A stretch of 64,000 nucleotides of DNA from Tillandsia leiboldiana (GCA_029204045.2 CM055072.1:1555651-1619650); one strand, 5' to 3'. Counted from the stretch's first letter, positions 34,640 to 47,670 are shown. Numbers and translations: made by a program. Notes: generated from the sequence alone by a model not told the origin.

Positions 34640-35284
34640 GCTTTAAAATGAAAAACTGGATTGTCTCTTGCTGCACATCTTCATGACAAGAGGTGTACAC
34701 GTTAGGCCTCTCTCAAGGTAAGGGGCCATGTCGAAGTCCGTAAAAAAAATTCTGCCACCTTGTCTGTTTAGGCGACGCTTATTCCAAGCCGTCCGTAGAA
34801 GAGCATTTCCATGAATTTCATCTCCGCCTTGCCAAAGGTGGGGGAGCGTGGGTCCATACTGGTGGTGGTGGATCGTTTCTGAACTATTGTCCGGTGGCGA
34901 ATTCTCGGTAAAAAAAAAATTGTGGGACGTGCGAACTTCCTTGGTGTGTCAACAGGACAAGGTTGACCTCAATCTTTTAGGGGAACGCGCGACGAAAAAG
35001 AAATCAACAACTTTCTATGACACATGGAGCGCTACATCAAGGCGCTGCGGCTAGACGAAGAGGAGGAAAAAGTGTTCTGTCATTGTCGTTCCAGGCCCCC
35101 GATTAGGCGTCCTCGTCGCGTGCTGCTTCTAGAACTCGTTGATAAAGATCCGTCAGGGGGTTGCTCTCGCAGAGTATACCCCATCGTCAAACGTGCGGGT
35201 AAGTCTGCCTACAAACTGCAGCGAGAAGGCAACTTCGACGGCTCAAACATACATGGACTCTCAAGGAGTACGTTAGGAACTTAA
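34640..35284 (+). pseudogene. possible gypsy integrase tail remnant
   Basis: Short frames at 34848-35054 and 35024-35284. The second reads RRVYPIVKRAGKSAYKLQ and then, after a frame change, HTWTLKEYVRNLKNFQ, resembling the C-terminal end of Ty3/gypsy integrases, where Ala-Tyr-Lys-Leu is followed by a Trp-Asn...Leu-Arg segment. No other pol domain is visible. Low confidence. Confidence 0.35.
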
Positions 35285-35294
35285 AAAATTTCAG

Positions 35295-35298
<4 letters not shown>

Positions 35299-35390
<92 letters not shown>
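35299..35390. repeat. (TA)n microsatellite
   Basis: About 92 bp of TA dinucleotides, left flank of the foldback element. Confidence 0.95.
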
Positions 35391-35391
<1 letters not shown>

Positions 35392-35392
<1 letters not shown>

Positions 35393-36063
35393 CCAGGTTC
35401 CTATGCTATCGATAGCACCAAGTCATTGGTACTGTTAGCAACGAGCGCACAAACTAAACAAAATCAATTGGCGATCACGACAGAAAAGTAAAATCAAAAT
35501 TGCACGACAGAGAAATAACACAGATTTACGTAGAAAACTCTTTTCAGGGAAAAAACCACGGACGAAAGAGGAGAGATTTTACTATGTAGAAAAGAGGGAA
35601 TACAAGAGTTATTCAACATACTATCGCTCGATCTCACTCTAGGGCAAATAAAAGAGAAATTAGGGTTTTTCCTTAGCGGATCAGATCCATACCGCGGGGG
35701 GCTCCGCCCCCCGCACCTCCGTCCGATTAGCAGCCCGAGCCATTCGCATCCACCACAGATATCCACAAAATTTCCTGTCGCACCGCGAAGCCGTCGGCGA
35801 ACCTGAATCATAATATCGAAGCGATTCTGATTTTGAGTCACATCTAAGAGGTACTATCAAGTTTTTAGTCATTAGATTAAGAGATGTGCGGTTAGAATGA
35901 TAGTGGTCTCTTAAAATTTAGTGGTTAGGATGATAATGATCTCCTAGAATTTAGTGGATAGGTGGTAGAATAGTATAATTTAATAAATGAAAATGATTAA
36001 AAAATAGACGGTAAAAAAATTGATAGCACTAATTGTTTGACGCTGTCGATAGTATTATTGTCG

Positions 36064-36066
<3 letters not shown>
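35392..36066. mobile_element. foldback element, GCTATCGATAG family, split by a solo LTR
   Basis: The left arm CTATGCTATCGATAGCACC pairs with the right arm near TTGATAGCACTAATTG and CTGTCGATAGTATT. TA tracts lie on both sides (35299-35390 and 36067-36102). Removing 35433-35849 and one GGTAC restores a foldback like 14340-14591. Confidence 0.85.
35433..35849. mobile_element. solo LTR with GGTAC duplication inside the foldback
   Basis: 417 bp from TGTTAGCAACG to CACATCTAAGA, with near-inverted ends TGTTAG and CTAAGA. GGTAC lies directly before (35428-35432) and after (35850-35854). A copia-type origin is likely from the TGTTAG end. A GC-rich palindrome CGGGGGGCTCCGCCCCCCG lies near 35694. Confidence 0.85.
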
Positions 36067-36103
<37 letters not shown>

Positions 36104-36172
36104 TATATTACTCTTTTTAATTTGTTCTATTTAAATATAAAAAAATACTCTCTGTATACTAAAAAATTATTG

Positions 36173-36217
<45 letters not shown>

Positions 36218-36829
36218 CAGTAAACCACGAGTTTACTCGGGGCAATTTTCAAAACAATTTTTAAAAATCCAAACCCGAATCCGACTATCATAACCAAACT
36301 GAATTTGCACCAAAGCTACCGAATTTTGAAAATCCATAATAAAAAAATCCACAAATTCGAAACAAATAATTTCTCTTTACTAAATTTTAAAATTCATCTT
36401 AATTAAATCTAAATTTTTATATTTTAAATTATATAATGTAGAATCTGAACTGATTCTAAGTTATTCGAATTATTATTTTTTTGTATTCAAAATCAAAATC
36501 ATGTTTGGGATAGAGAGTGGTGAGAAAACTGGACGGCCAATGGAAGCCCGACTCGATTAAGTATCCGTAGTTGCCAACGGGGGCGCGGGGCGTCGTGGTG
36601 TTGCGAAGGGCTTATGGAAGGTCGAGACGCGCGGACCAAGTATTGCGCGAAAGTTACTCGCTCCGGCTTATTCAAAGAGATTAAGTTGTGAGAATTTGTA
36701 TTGTCCTTGGGCTTAGCTTCGAAGGCAACAGGATATTCGATGAAATAGGAGACTTTGTCTGGTTAGACGGAGTGTACTCGACTTGGTGGCCAACCTCCGT
36801 TGTTGTGAAGTTGTTTAATAGGAACTTTC
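36067..36829. other. TA tracts and unassigned intergenic sequence
   Basis: TA tracts at 36067-36102 and 36177-36216, then AT-rich DNA, then from about 36505 a GC-richer block containing GGGGGCGCGGGGCG. That block resembles LTR sequence but no terminus was identified. Confidence 0.6.
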
Positions 36830-38480
36830 ATAGTTGGACGAGAAATTCGACGTAAGGCATGACACCTAGCAGTCAGACTCACGGATTAATATTTAAATTT
36901 CTATTTTGCTGTTAAGTTTGGAAGTACGTTCGTAGTTTGGACAAGAAATTAACGTAAGACATAACACCTAGTAGTCAGACTCACGGATTAATATTTAAGT
37001 TCCTATTTTGCTGTCAAGTTTGGAGGTGCGTCCATAGTTTGGACGAGAAATTCAACGTAAGGCATGACACCTAGCAGTCAGACTCACGGATTAATATTTA
37101 AGTTTCTATTTCGCTGTTAAATTTGGAGGTGCGTCCGTAGTATGGACGAGAAATTCAACATAAGGCATGACACCTATTAGTCAGACTCACGGATTAATAT
37201 TTAAGTTTCTATTTCGCTGTTAAGTTTGGAGGTGCGTCCGTAGTTTGGACGAGAAATTCAACGTAAGGCATAACACCTATTAGTCAGACTCACGGATTAA
37301 TATTTAAGTTTCTATTTCGCTGTTAAGTTTGGAGGTGCGTCCGTAGTTTGGACGAGAAATTCGACGTAAGGCATGACACCTAGCAGTCAGACTCACGGAC
37401 TAATATTTAAGTTTCTATTTCGCTGTTAAGTTTGGAGGTGCGTCCGTAGTTTGGACGAGAAATTCTACGTAAGGCATGACACCTAGCAGTCAGACTCACG
37501 GATTAATATTTAAGTTTCTATTTCGCTGTTAAGTTTGGAGGTGCGTCCGTAGTTTGGACGAAAAATTCGACGTAAGGCATGACACCTATTAGTCAGACTC
37601 ACGGATTAATATTTAAGTTTCTATTTCGCTGTTAAGTTTGGAGGTGCGTCCGTAGTTTGGACGAGAAATTCGACGTAAGGCATGACACATAGCAATCAGA
37701 CTCACGAATTAATATTTAAGTTCCTATTTCGCTGTTAAGTTTGGAGGTGCGTCCGTAGTTTGGACGAGAAATTCGACGTAAGGCATGACACCTAGCAGTC
37801 AGACTCACGGATTAATATTTAAGTTCCTATTTCGCTGTTAAGTTTGGAGGTGCGTCCGTAGTAAAGACTCAAAAAGACCGGCTTGAATGTGCGATACTTG
37901 AGCAAAAGGTTGATCCGTGACAAGTGTTATTTAGCATCGTTTAAACTTCTCTAGTTTGAATTCGGATTTGGACGAAAAATTCGACGTAAGGCATGACACC
38001 TAGCAGTCAGACTCACGAATTAATATTTAAGTTCCTATTTCGCTGTTAAGTTTGGAGGTGCGTCCGTAGTTTGGACGAGAAATTCGACGTAAGGCATGAC
38101 ACTTAGCAATCAGACTCACGGATTAATATTTAAGTTCCTATTTCGCTGTTAATTAAGTTTGGAGGTGCGTCCGTAGTAAAGACTCGAAAAGATCGGCTTG
38201 AATGTGCGATACTTGAGCAAAAGGTTGATCCGTGACAAGTGTTATTTAGCATCATTTTAAACTTATCTAGTTTGAATTCGGATTTGGACGAGAAATTCGA
38301 CGTAAGGCATGACACCTAGCAGACTCACGAATTAATATTTAAGTTCCTATTTCGCTGTTAAGTTTGGAGGTGCGTCCGTAGTTTGGACGAGAAATTTGAC
38401 GTAAGGCATGACACCTAGCAGTCAGACTCATAGATTATTATTTAAGTTCCTATTTCGCTGTTAAGTTTGGAGGTGCGTCC
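36830..38480. repeat. 103-bp tandem repeat array upstream of the mannosidase gene
   Basis: About 14 units. The CGTAAGG landmark falls at 36851, 36953, 37056, 37159, 37262, 37365, 37468, 37571, 37674, 37777, 37985, 38088, 38301 and 38400, mostly 103 bases apart. Each unit has GACACCTAGCAGTCAGACTC, ATTAATATTTAAG and GGAGGTGCGTCCGTAG. Three times (about 37861, 38175 and 38481) a different spacer of about 105 bp starting GTAAAGACTC and including GGTTGATCCGTGACAAG follows the unit, the last one cut short. The array ends about 300 bp before the start codon at 38784. Confidence 0.95.
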
Positions 38481-38783
38481 GTAGTAAAGACTCGAAAAGA
38501 CCGGCTCAAATGTGCGATGCTTGAGCAAAAGGTTGATTTGAATTCAGATTTGAATAAAATTTCGATACAAAATAGGGGAGTTTGACTCTTTTGCACCAGG
38601 GGTCCGCAGAGAAATCTTCTATGCGGACGCTCGCATACTAAGATCATTCTTTTTAAACCGGGGACGACGACGACGACGAAGACGAAGGCGACGACTCCCT
38701 CGAAGACCTTTTCCTCTCGCGCGTAGGAGGAGACGATTCTAGGGTTAGGGTTTCTACGGCGCCATAGGAGGAGGGAGGAGGAG

Positions 38784-41700
38784 ATGGCGCGGAGCAGGTC
38801 GTCGTCGTCGTCTTCGTCGTGGGGGCCGTGCCGGGTCCTCCACCCGGCGTACTACCTGAAGCGGCCGCGGCGCTTGGGGATCCTCTTCGTCGTCTTCGTC
38901 CTCGCCTACTTCGCCTTCTGGGACCGGCAAACCCTAGTTCGGGAGCACGAGGTGAGGCCCGATCTGATTGGATCTTTACTCGCCGGTTGCCACTGCTTTT
39001 AGATTCGTCTCCGATCTACTTAGTTCTTGCTGTGATTAGGGTTTCTAGGAGGGTTTCGAATGCTAGATCCGTTCAATGGAAATTGAGATGATCGTGCTTT
39101 TTTTTTTGTTGGTAGTTTCTGGTGATCTTGTTGTGAATTGCACGTGGTTGTGAATTGAGATGATCGTGCTCTTATTTTTCCATTTCCACTGTTTTTTCAA
39201 TTAATTTTTTCGCGTAAACTATTAAATTTGAAGGGGAATTTATGCATAACGAAACTAAGAATTTTATTTTATTAATGTGATTGTAGGCTGAGATCTTAAG
39301 ATTGAATGAAGAGTTGAATCGACTACAAGATCAGGTATCCTCAGTTTCCCAATTGATTTTTATTTGTTGTACTGCACTGGTAATTAATAGAGATAAAAAT
39401 GTATGGAGACCTCTTCAACCATAGGATAGTTTGTAATAGGCCCCTTTAACTAATTTTCTTTTGATTGATTTTCATCAATTAAATCGGTGATTTTGTCAAA
39501 TTTACTGGTGATTTTGTCGAATTGAAAATACGTTTTTCAATTGATGGAGATGTGAATTTTGCTAACTGTTAACGGCTAATAGCGAACAGAGCCATTAATT
39601 CTAGGGCTGCAAGTCTAGCTTAGCTCATGTTCGATTTGAAATAGAGATAGTTTGTAATAGGCTCCTTTAACTAATTTTCTTTTGATTGAATTTCATCAAT
39701 TAAATTGGTGATTTCATCAAATTTACCGGTGATTTTGTCGAATTGATAATATTTTTTTCAATTGATGGAGCTGTGAATTTTGCTAACTGTTAATGGCTAA
39801 TAACGAACAAAGCCATTAATTTAATTCCCTATTATATTCTGGAAACTAACTCAAATAGAAATAATAAAAAGTTGAGGGTCTCAATCAAAAGAATAATAAT
39901 TGAGGGGTATAGCTGAGGCGGTCCCTGCACAGTTTTTCCATTGGCTAGATGGGATTTTTTTGAGTAAATTTATTTTTTTTTCTTTTGCATAATTATTGGT
40001 TAGCTTCCTGTTCTGAAACTTTGTTGTTTAGCTGCAGTTGAGGAAAGTAGAGGACCGTTTGGTGAAACCAGACGAACACTTCATTAGTGATAAAATGATC
40101 GACAAAAGTATCGTCAAAATTGATTCCATTAACAACGAAAGGAGAGAGAAAGTCAAAGAAGCAATGCTTCATGCCTGGAATTCTTATGAGAAATATGCTT
40201 GGGGACAAGATGAGCTTCAGGTTTGTTATAATATGGCAAATCTCCTTCTAAATCTTTCTCTTAATTCTTTTGATTGGATAAATTGCACCAAGGGCCCTCG
40301 ATATTTTAGCGTAGTTTCTGTTTGGCCTGCTACCTTTCAATTGCTACAAGTTCCTAATATTGAATTCTAAAGCAACCCTTCAGTTGACTTCCTCCATGAA
40401 ATTGGACATTTGTCACCTAATGGCCATCAGTGTTTGAAAAGGCGCGCGCCTTGCCCCTAGGCGCGAGGCACAGGCTTCAGCGCCTCAGGGCATGAGGCGT
40501 GCACCTCAGACGTGCTTCGTGATATTTAAATTTAATGGGTTTAGGGTTTATATTTTCGGGTCTTAAACTTTTTCAATATATATTATAAAATGTTAAGAAA
40601 TTGAAAAAAAATCATAATTTGAACATTTTCTTTCTTTCTTTTTCTTGGCCTCCCAATAGCAACAAGACAGTAAGCATTTTTAAGTTGAAAGTTGAGATAT
40701 AATTTTTTTTTCTTTTTAGTTTGAGAATATTTATACATATGATTTCTTTAATTTTTTTTTTATGGTTATTTTGTTTTTGTATAACTATTTTGAATTTTTT
40801 TCAATATAAAATATCAATTTAAATTAGACTTATTAAGAGTATTTTATTTTTATTAGAAGTGTGCCTCGCCTTCTTGAGGCGCGCGCCCCGGGCCTATGCT
40901 CCAGAAGGCCTTTGCGCCTTTTTGCGCCTCGCACTTTTTCTAATAGCGATTGCCATGTAGGCGATTTCTGAACTTCTCTTATGGCAAGTACATTGGCATT
41001 TCTATCAATTTTAACCAAGGAACTTAACAAAATAGAGAAGATTGCTATAAAGAGGCTATTAGGTAACTAACATCTCTCCACCTACATTGCTGGTTCAACT
41101 GCGTACAAGGCCAGAAATTTGGTTTGGCACATTGTAGTTGCTTTCAGGTACAACAATCGGATCTATAGATAAAGGGCTAACTGCTGCATGTCGGCCTACA
41201 CCCAAATTGTGTGCAAGCCAAAATGCACCAATTGGGAAGTAATTCTACTGTAGGCATAATCTCACTCATCCACCTACATCTCAAATAAAAGTGGCTACTT
41301 GCTATGCACTGGGTGTAGTCTCATCACCCTACATTTAATAATCAGGATCTGTTGAGGCCAATAGCTATGCATCGGGCGTATTCTCACCACCCTACACTTA
41401 ATAATCAGGATATGTGAATGCATCTTCCACCTGCATGCAACCTAATAGAAAACCTATCGTTGCAGCTCTCTCAGTTGCATTCAGCCAAGCAGAATAGGTG
41501 TAGTTGTAATTGTTGCATGTCCAGCAAACAGAGATCTCTAATCATATACGCATTTACTGCTGCTAACCAAACGGCACCGAAATGCAAAGGTGAGGAACCC
41601 AATTGTACAATTGAAATGTTAGCAACCAAACTAAACCTCCTAACAAGCTTGGGTTTGGAAGATCCCTGTTGCAATTTACCCCTTTTATATCCTACCAGGC

Positions 41701-44700
41701 AATAGCGTGCGCTTACATGATTTCTTTGTTCGATTACCAGCCACAATCAAAGAATGGTGTCAATAGTTTTGGTGGTCTTGGAGCAACCCTTGTGGACTCT
41801 CTCGATACACTCTACATAATGGGCCTGGAAGATGAATTTCAAAAGGCTAGAGAGTGAGTCATATTCTTTTTCATATTAATTTCGTAGTTTGGTGCCAAAA
41901 CTTCTCCATTTGAGTGCTACCCATGAAATTTTATATGGTTTTCTAGACATGATTATATAGTCTAGATATTATACATTTGAATGGAGAAACCATTTTTTGC
42001 CATTCCACATCGAGACTCTCAGCATGCAATTTTGATACTTGTCTAACTTCCGTTCTCTGCTTGAATGCAGGTGGGTTGTGAACTCATTAGATTTCAACAA
42101 GGATTACGAAGCAAGTGTTTTTGAGACAACCATCAGGTTGCTTTATAAGGTTTAATCTTTTGGATTCTTTATCTTGATTTTTAGGTACTTAGGTATGAAT
42201 TATTGGTTGCTCACGATGTAGGACTATAGGTTACAGTTAACTATACTTTTCTATTTAGGTAAAAACATATAGACCTTATCTGAAATATAACACATTTTAA
42301 GATGAGTACCTTAACGCCAAAAATTTTGATTTTAGTAAAAACCTTAGAGCTTGTCCGGTTTCAGAAAAATTACATGTCCTTAAAGCTTGTTCTGTGAAAA
42401 TTTAATAATTTTTATCCACGAAGATGAGAATATCCCATCAAGTAATGGGATATTCATTTGCTCACAGAATATTTTGTTACAAAGTTAAACACCATGAAGT
42501 TGTGACGTAGAGGTACTTAAATTAGACATATTGTAAGGTTTCTAACTAAACACAAAATTTTAAAGTTTAGGTACCCATTAGAAAATGTGCTATAATATAG
42601 GTACAGTCTGTACATTTTTTTTATTCTACTTATCCTAAATGTTTGGTTTTTCCTCACTCAGAGTTGTTGGTGGACTTCTAAGTGCATATGATCTATCTGG
42701 TGATGGTGTTTTTCTAGAGAAGGCTAAAGACATCGCTGATAGATTGCTACCAGCATGGGATACATCATCAGGGATACCCTACAACAGAATTAATTTGGCT
42801 CGCGGCCAAGCTCATAATCCCGGATGGACCAGAGTATGTTATCAATGCCTTTTCTCTTATTATTAGCTTGGTTTCATTTGTCATGCAATAACATATTCTT
42901 TTGATCATTGCCTTTGTTTCTTTAACCTTTTAAGTATCCAACAATTTTCTATTCAATTTTGAGTGACCTACTGGGAAGAGTTTAAACAATGTAAAATGAT
43001 GGCAACTTTCGATTTAGAGATTTATCCTCATTTCTATGCATGGTCATACCAAAGTGTCAAATAATGTTGACATTGTAGGATCGTTGGCGCTAACCATTAA
43101 TTCCAAAAGCTCGAACTGTTAGAAATACGCAACCAATTCACTTAAAGCGTACAGACACAGCGCCCACGGGTCTCGACCGGACTCAACCCACCTGGACGTT
43201 GGGTCTATTGTTGGGCCTCTTGCCGTTAGGTCTATTGTGGACCGCAGCCCCACTCAACTTATTAGGCTCACCCAACTCAACTTATTAGTCTCCTGGGCCT
43301 ATTGTCACGGGCAGGAAGTTGAACCTATTTTTAACCCATAAATAAATAGCCAACAGACATCCCTGGATAATCAATACTTGATAATTTGATTGCAAATGTA
43401 CGTCTAGAAATCTAATTTCTTATCGTATTGATTTCACTGTTCGTATAGTGACTGGAGTAGTTCCCCTTCGGGCATGATATTCTTTGAGCATTACATTTTA
43501 ATATCACCGTATAATCCCGTTACTCCTTTTTCATTGGCCATATCCTCCTTCATATGCTTTTGCCTTTTTCCAGGGAGATAGTATCCTGGCCGACTCAGGT
43601 ACTGAACAACTTGAACTCATTGCTTTATCACAGAGGACGGGGGATCCTAAATACCAGCAGAAGGTTTTTTTTTCCCCTCTTTTACTGGTTTGGCTCAGTT
43701 TTAGATTTATTTGTCGGAGGCTCCTGTTGTGGTGCATGAATGCTTGTCTAACTCTGGTTTTTTGGTTATTAATGTACCTAGTGCTTTTTCTTTTTAAGAG
43801 CCATCAATGTTTCCTGTTATTTGGTGTGAACGTGAGAGTTCAAAAGTATTGATTTACTGATCTGGAGTGCACCTAAGGATGATGATGTTCTAGGTTAGTT
43901 TATATATCTAATTTGGTATATTTAATGGCCCGAGGATCTGAAGTGTCCCATCCAATTGGGTTTAGGGACAAGTTTTTTGGCCGAGAGAAATGTGTTTAAT
44001 TTGTTAGGTTGATGCACTGAGGTCGCAACATCTCAAGTTAGGGCTTGTGGCTATCTCTTTGGTTGCCCTCTGATTTCCCTTCCGCTTGGATTGTAGGCTG
44101 GAAAAACTCATTTAATTGGTTGGTTGGTAAGTGTTGGGCCAGGCAATGGTTACTTAATATTAAATAGAATAAGTTAATCGGTATCTAAGCGTCATGGACA
44201 CTGATACGTGACATAGGACACAACACGACTCGGACACGGTGACTCGGCAACTTTCAAAAAATTAGGACACGGACACGACATGAATACAGATAATAAAATA
44301 TAATATTATTAATATAATAATATATATTTATTATGTATAAAATATAAATTTTGGTAAAATATTATTATATTTCTCATACGAATAAAAATTAATAAAATTT
44401 TTCATTGATAATTCATATATTTTAAGAAAAATTCTCCACCATACATAATTTATTTATATTGTCCAAAAAAAATTTGTATGTACTCATCAAAAAGCTAAAA
44501 TATTTATCATCTTACATTATATATGTATAAATAAAATAAAATAAAATAGATATATATATATATATTTTTAATTGTATGCGCTATGGATTAGCATTGAACG
44601 CGCATTTAAAAAGTGTCCACATCGGACACGAGTCCGACACGGGCAAGCGAGTGTCCGACACGAACATGCGAGTCTTATAGAAGTGTCCGTGATACATAGA

Positions 44701-47428
44701 TCGGTATATCTACTAGACACTTTGATATTTGAATTCATAGCTGGGGCTGGGACAGGTTGGTAATGGTTGTGGTCGATTCCTCTTTCAAAATCTAACACTG
44801 CATTCTGAAGTAAAAATCAAGATAATTATTATTTACTGAAAAGTAGAATTGCATTGACATGAGGAGCTATAATACACATTCTATAACGAATCCTTGAACT
44901 CAAAAGCTTTGATTTCTATACAACCCTTCATTATTTCTGATTTCCCTGACTTTCTATCAGACTCTGATAGCAGTTTCTGTAAACCAAGAAGTCTTAGAAT
45001 ATTCCACCCAGTAACAGAATATTTTGTAAATAATGTAACAAATACCATTACGCTTTGACAAAGATGCAGTGAGATACGAAATGGTGAAAGATCAGGCAGT
45101 GAAGTCAGAACTCCTAATATGCAGGAAGTCATTTCAAAATGCGCTATAAATCTGGTTGTGTCTGTACTATTCTATGTTATTGGCTAATGCATTTAGCAAG
45201 CTCTGCTATTAGGTGCCTTTCAAATTCATGTAAAATTTGAAATAGCACAACTTGCAAGTGTAATGGTGTGATACGTTCCTATGTTATAGTGACTTGCGAC
45301 TCGCTATATTTTCAGTATGATCTCATTCTTCTTCTTGTAAATTGTAAGAAGCTTTTATATTGTCATTTTCAGGCGGAAAATGCCATCAGACAGCTTCAGA
45401 AAATATTTCCTAATGATGGTTTGCTTCCTATTTATATAAATCCTCACTCAGGATCTTCATCGTATTCGACCATCACATTTGGTGCCATGGGCGACAGGTA
45501 ATAACCACTTCTCCTTATTTTAATCACGAGCTAGTTCTTTTTTATGTTAATTCGTACTCATCTGGATCATTCTTTTCTTGGCTTTATTATTATTTGGGTT
45601 GTACTTTGATGCTTTAATACTCTCAATGCCAAACTCTTAACTCCGAGTATGTAAATATATTGCAGTTTCTATGAATATTTACTCAAAGCCTGGATACAAG
45701 GGAACAGAACCGAAACTGTGAAGCATTACAGGTTCGAGGCTTTTTTTGCTTTAATTTTTCAGTATTAGAAATTTATTCAATTGTGGTGTCTCCTCTGTCT
45801 CCAGTTTTTTCAAAGCACTTTATGTGTTCCCGATATTTCTTGTCTTTACAGTGGCTAACTAGACAACTTCATTAATACAGAAAAATGTGGGAAACATCAA
45901 TGGAGGGTCTATTGAGCTTAGTTAGAAGAACTACTCCATCTTCTTTCACGTATATTTGTGAAAAGATTGGTGGTTCTCTGTCTGATAAGGTAACTCGTAT
46001 CTCTTTTTCCGTTGGCAATCGCCATAGTTCTTCTGAACTTTTACGCTCAATAATTCACTATTGTAACGCTTTAATTTTTAATGCTTGTAGATGGATGAGC
46101 TTGCGTGCTTTGCTCCTGGAATGCTGGCTTTAGGATCTTTCGGTTATGATTCTGAAAAAGGAGAAAAAATTTTATCACTCGCAGAAGAGGTATAGATTTC
46201 CAGAAGATTATTTCTTTTTTCTTTTTTCTTTTTTAATTTAAGTAATAAATAGGACAAAGTTAAAACTTAATTTTTCTTTTTGGTTTTGGACTCTTTGCTT
46301 TTGCAGCTTGCTTGGACTTGTTATAATTTCTATCAATCTACGCCAACAAAATTAGCCGGAGAAAATTACTTTTTCCATTCTGGACAGGTTGCATATTTTA
46401 CCCCTTGTAATAAATGTAGCTTCGAACGCATCGATCAAAAATATGATTTAAACAAAATTTTCTAATGCATATTACAGGACATGACGGTGGGCACATCGTG
46501 GAATATTCTCAGACCAGAGACCGTCGAGTCGCTAATGTATCTCTATCGTCTTACTGGGAACAAGACATACCAAGAGTGGGGCTGGAACATATTCCAAGCA
46601 TTTGAGAAGAACTCTCGGATCGAGTCGGGTTATGTTGGATTGAAAGATGTAAGTGCTCTTGCGCCTAGAAATTTTTATAGCTCTTGCCATGGTATTTTAG
46701 AGTTAAATTAGCTACATATTATTCTTCTACATAAGCATTAAGAGGAAGTCCAAAACAGGTATTTTGGATTTGAAACCCTCGAATAGTGTTGTTTGTGATT
46801 TCAAAAAATCCCTGGAGAATTTGATCATCTTTTGTGACTTTTTTTTCGCGATATTTGTTAACTGCCAGTATCTATCAAATGTTGATGACATCTAGCAGAA
46901 TTTTCTTAAATCAAACTACTACTACACTTTAGTTGTGTGTTCGATTCCAGAAATTGTAGACGGTGAGTTTTTGCCGTGGCTTTTGAAATCCCAGCAGTAG
47001 AAGCTCCAGCTGCTCCAGTTTGAATCTTCTGCTCCTGCTGCAGCACAGCAGGAAGCTTGTTGGAAAGAACATCACTGAAAAGCAATCCGAACTTTTGCAG
47101 CCATTTTGTTGTTTTAAGTTTGATAAAACCTTCTTTTTTTTTTTCCTTCTCCTCCCCTTCTCAGGTCAATACAGGTGCGAAAGACGACATGATGCAGAGC
47201 TTCTTCCTCGCGGAGACTCTCAAGTATCTCTACCTCTTATTCTCGCCGCCGTCGCTAATCTCATTAGACGAGTGGGTATTCAACACCGAAGCCCATCCGT
47301 TGAGAATCGTCCCTCGAAACGATAAAGCTGAAGCCGTTGATGCTACAGCAGCGGATGCAAAACCGACAACCACCAAAGCTCCCGTCAGGCCATTCGGCAG
47401 AAAGCAAGGGAGATTCGAACACCATTAA
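38784..47428 (+). CDS. MNS1: class I alpha-1,2-mannosidase (GH47), Golgi type
   Basis: Trims Man8 N-glycans toward Man5 in the Golgi. Fourteen exons: 38784-38951, 39287-39334, 40032 or 40038-40220, 41741-41853, 42071-42136, 42662-42833, 43574-43663, 45373-45497, 45666-45731, 45881-45989, 46091-46189, 46307-46387, 46478-46648, 47165-47428. All junctions are GT-AG and in frame, giving 584 or 586 residues. Residues about 30-45 (LGILFVVFVLAYFAFW) are a type II membrane anchor after a basic, Ser-rich tail; a short coiled stem precedes the GH47 domain. Known family active-site acids are visible in ADSGTEQLEL, GAMGDSFYEYLLK and RPETVES; the conserved disulfide cysteines are in DELACFAPG and WTCYNFY; the calcium-binding Thr is in FNTEAHPLR. 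The protein most resembles plant MNS1/MNS2; which one is not decided. Introns hold several transposons, including a solo LTR. Confidence 0.95.
40427..40955. mobile_element. GC-ended MITE in mannosidase intron 3
   Basis: Left end GAAAAGGCGCGCGCCTTGCC with GCGAGGCACAGG and right end GTGCCTCGCCTTCTTGAGGC with GCGCCTTTTTGCGCCTCGC form imperfect inverted arms around an AT-rich core. Non-coding; family not assigned. Confidence 0.75.
43074..43355 (+). mobile_element. 282-bp solo LTR in mannosidase intron 6
   Basis: TGTAGGATCGTTGGCGC to AAATAGCCAACA with GACAT directly before (43069-43073) and after (43356-43360), a perfect 5-bp duplication. It matches 50254-50535 in the same orientation and length. 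Confidence 0.93.
44178..44705. mobile_element. MITE, GTGTCCGACAC family, copy A in mannosidase intron 7
   Basis: Starts near GCGTCATGGACACTGATACG and ends GTGTCCGTGATACATAG, with inner GGACACGAGTCCGACAC and TGTCCGACACGAAC. The core is AT-rich. Two related copies lie at 55790-56275 (inverted) and 60476-61206. Confidence 0.8.
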
Positions 47429-47670
47429 ATTCTCTCACTAATTATTTAGAAAGATTCAGGTATGCCTACCACTTTTTTTCCCATGCTGCTACTATTAGTT
47501 GAATTAGATCAATAGAAAACGGACTTCGACGCATGTCGAAGTGAGGGTCTTTGATGGCCTTTTTTTTTTTTTTTTTTTTTTTTGTTTCTCATTCTCTTTT
47601 TATTTTATCTGCTAGATATATTTATTTATAGGATGAAATGCCAATGCCATAGAATTGGTGTTTTATAATA
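47429..47670 (+). other. 3' flank of the mannosidase gene
   Basis: Presumed 3' untranslated region with a 27-base T run near 47557-47583; no further coding signal. Confidence 0.6.

Noticed and set aside
36830..38480. CRISPR array
   Set aside because: Regular 103-bp spacing is of whole tandem units without short repeats and unique spacers; the genome is eukaryotic and no cas gene is present.
41418..41705. Possible extra exon in mannosidase intron 3
   Set aside because: The exon 3 to exon 4 junction is already in frame and matches the GH47 family; the segment has no family match and contains small direct repeats.
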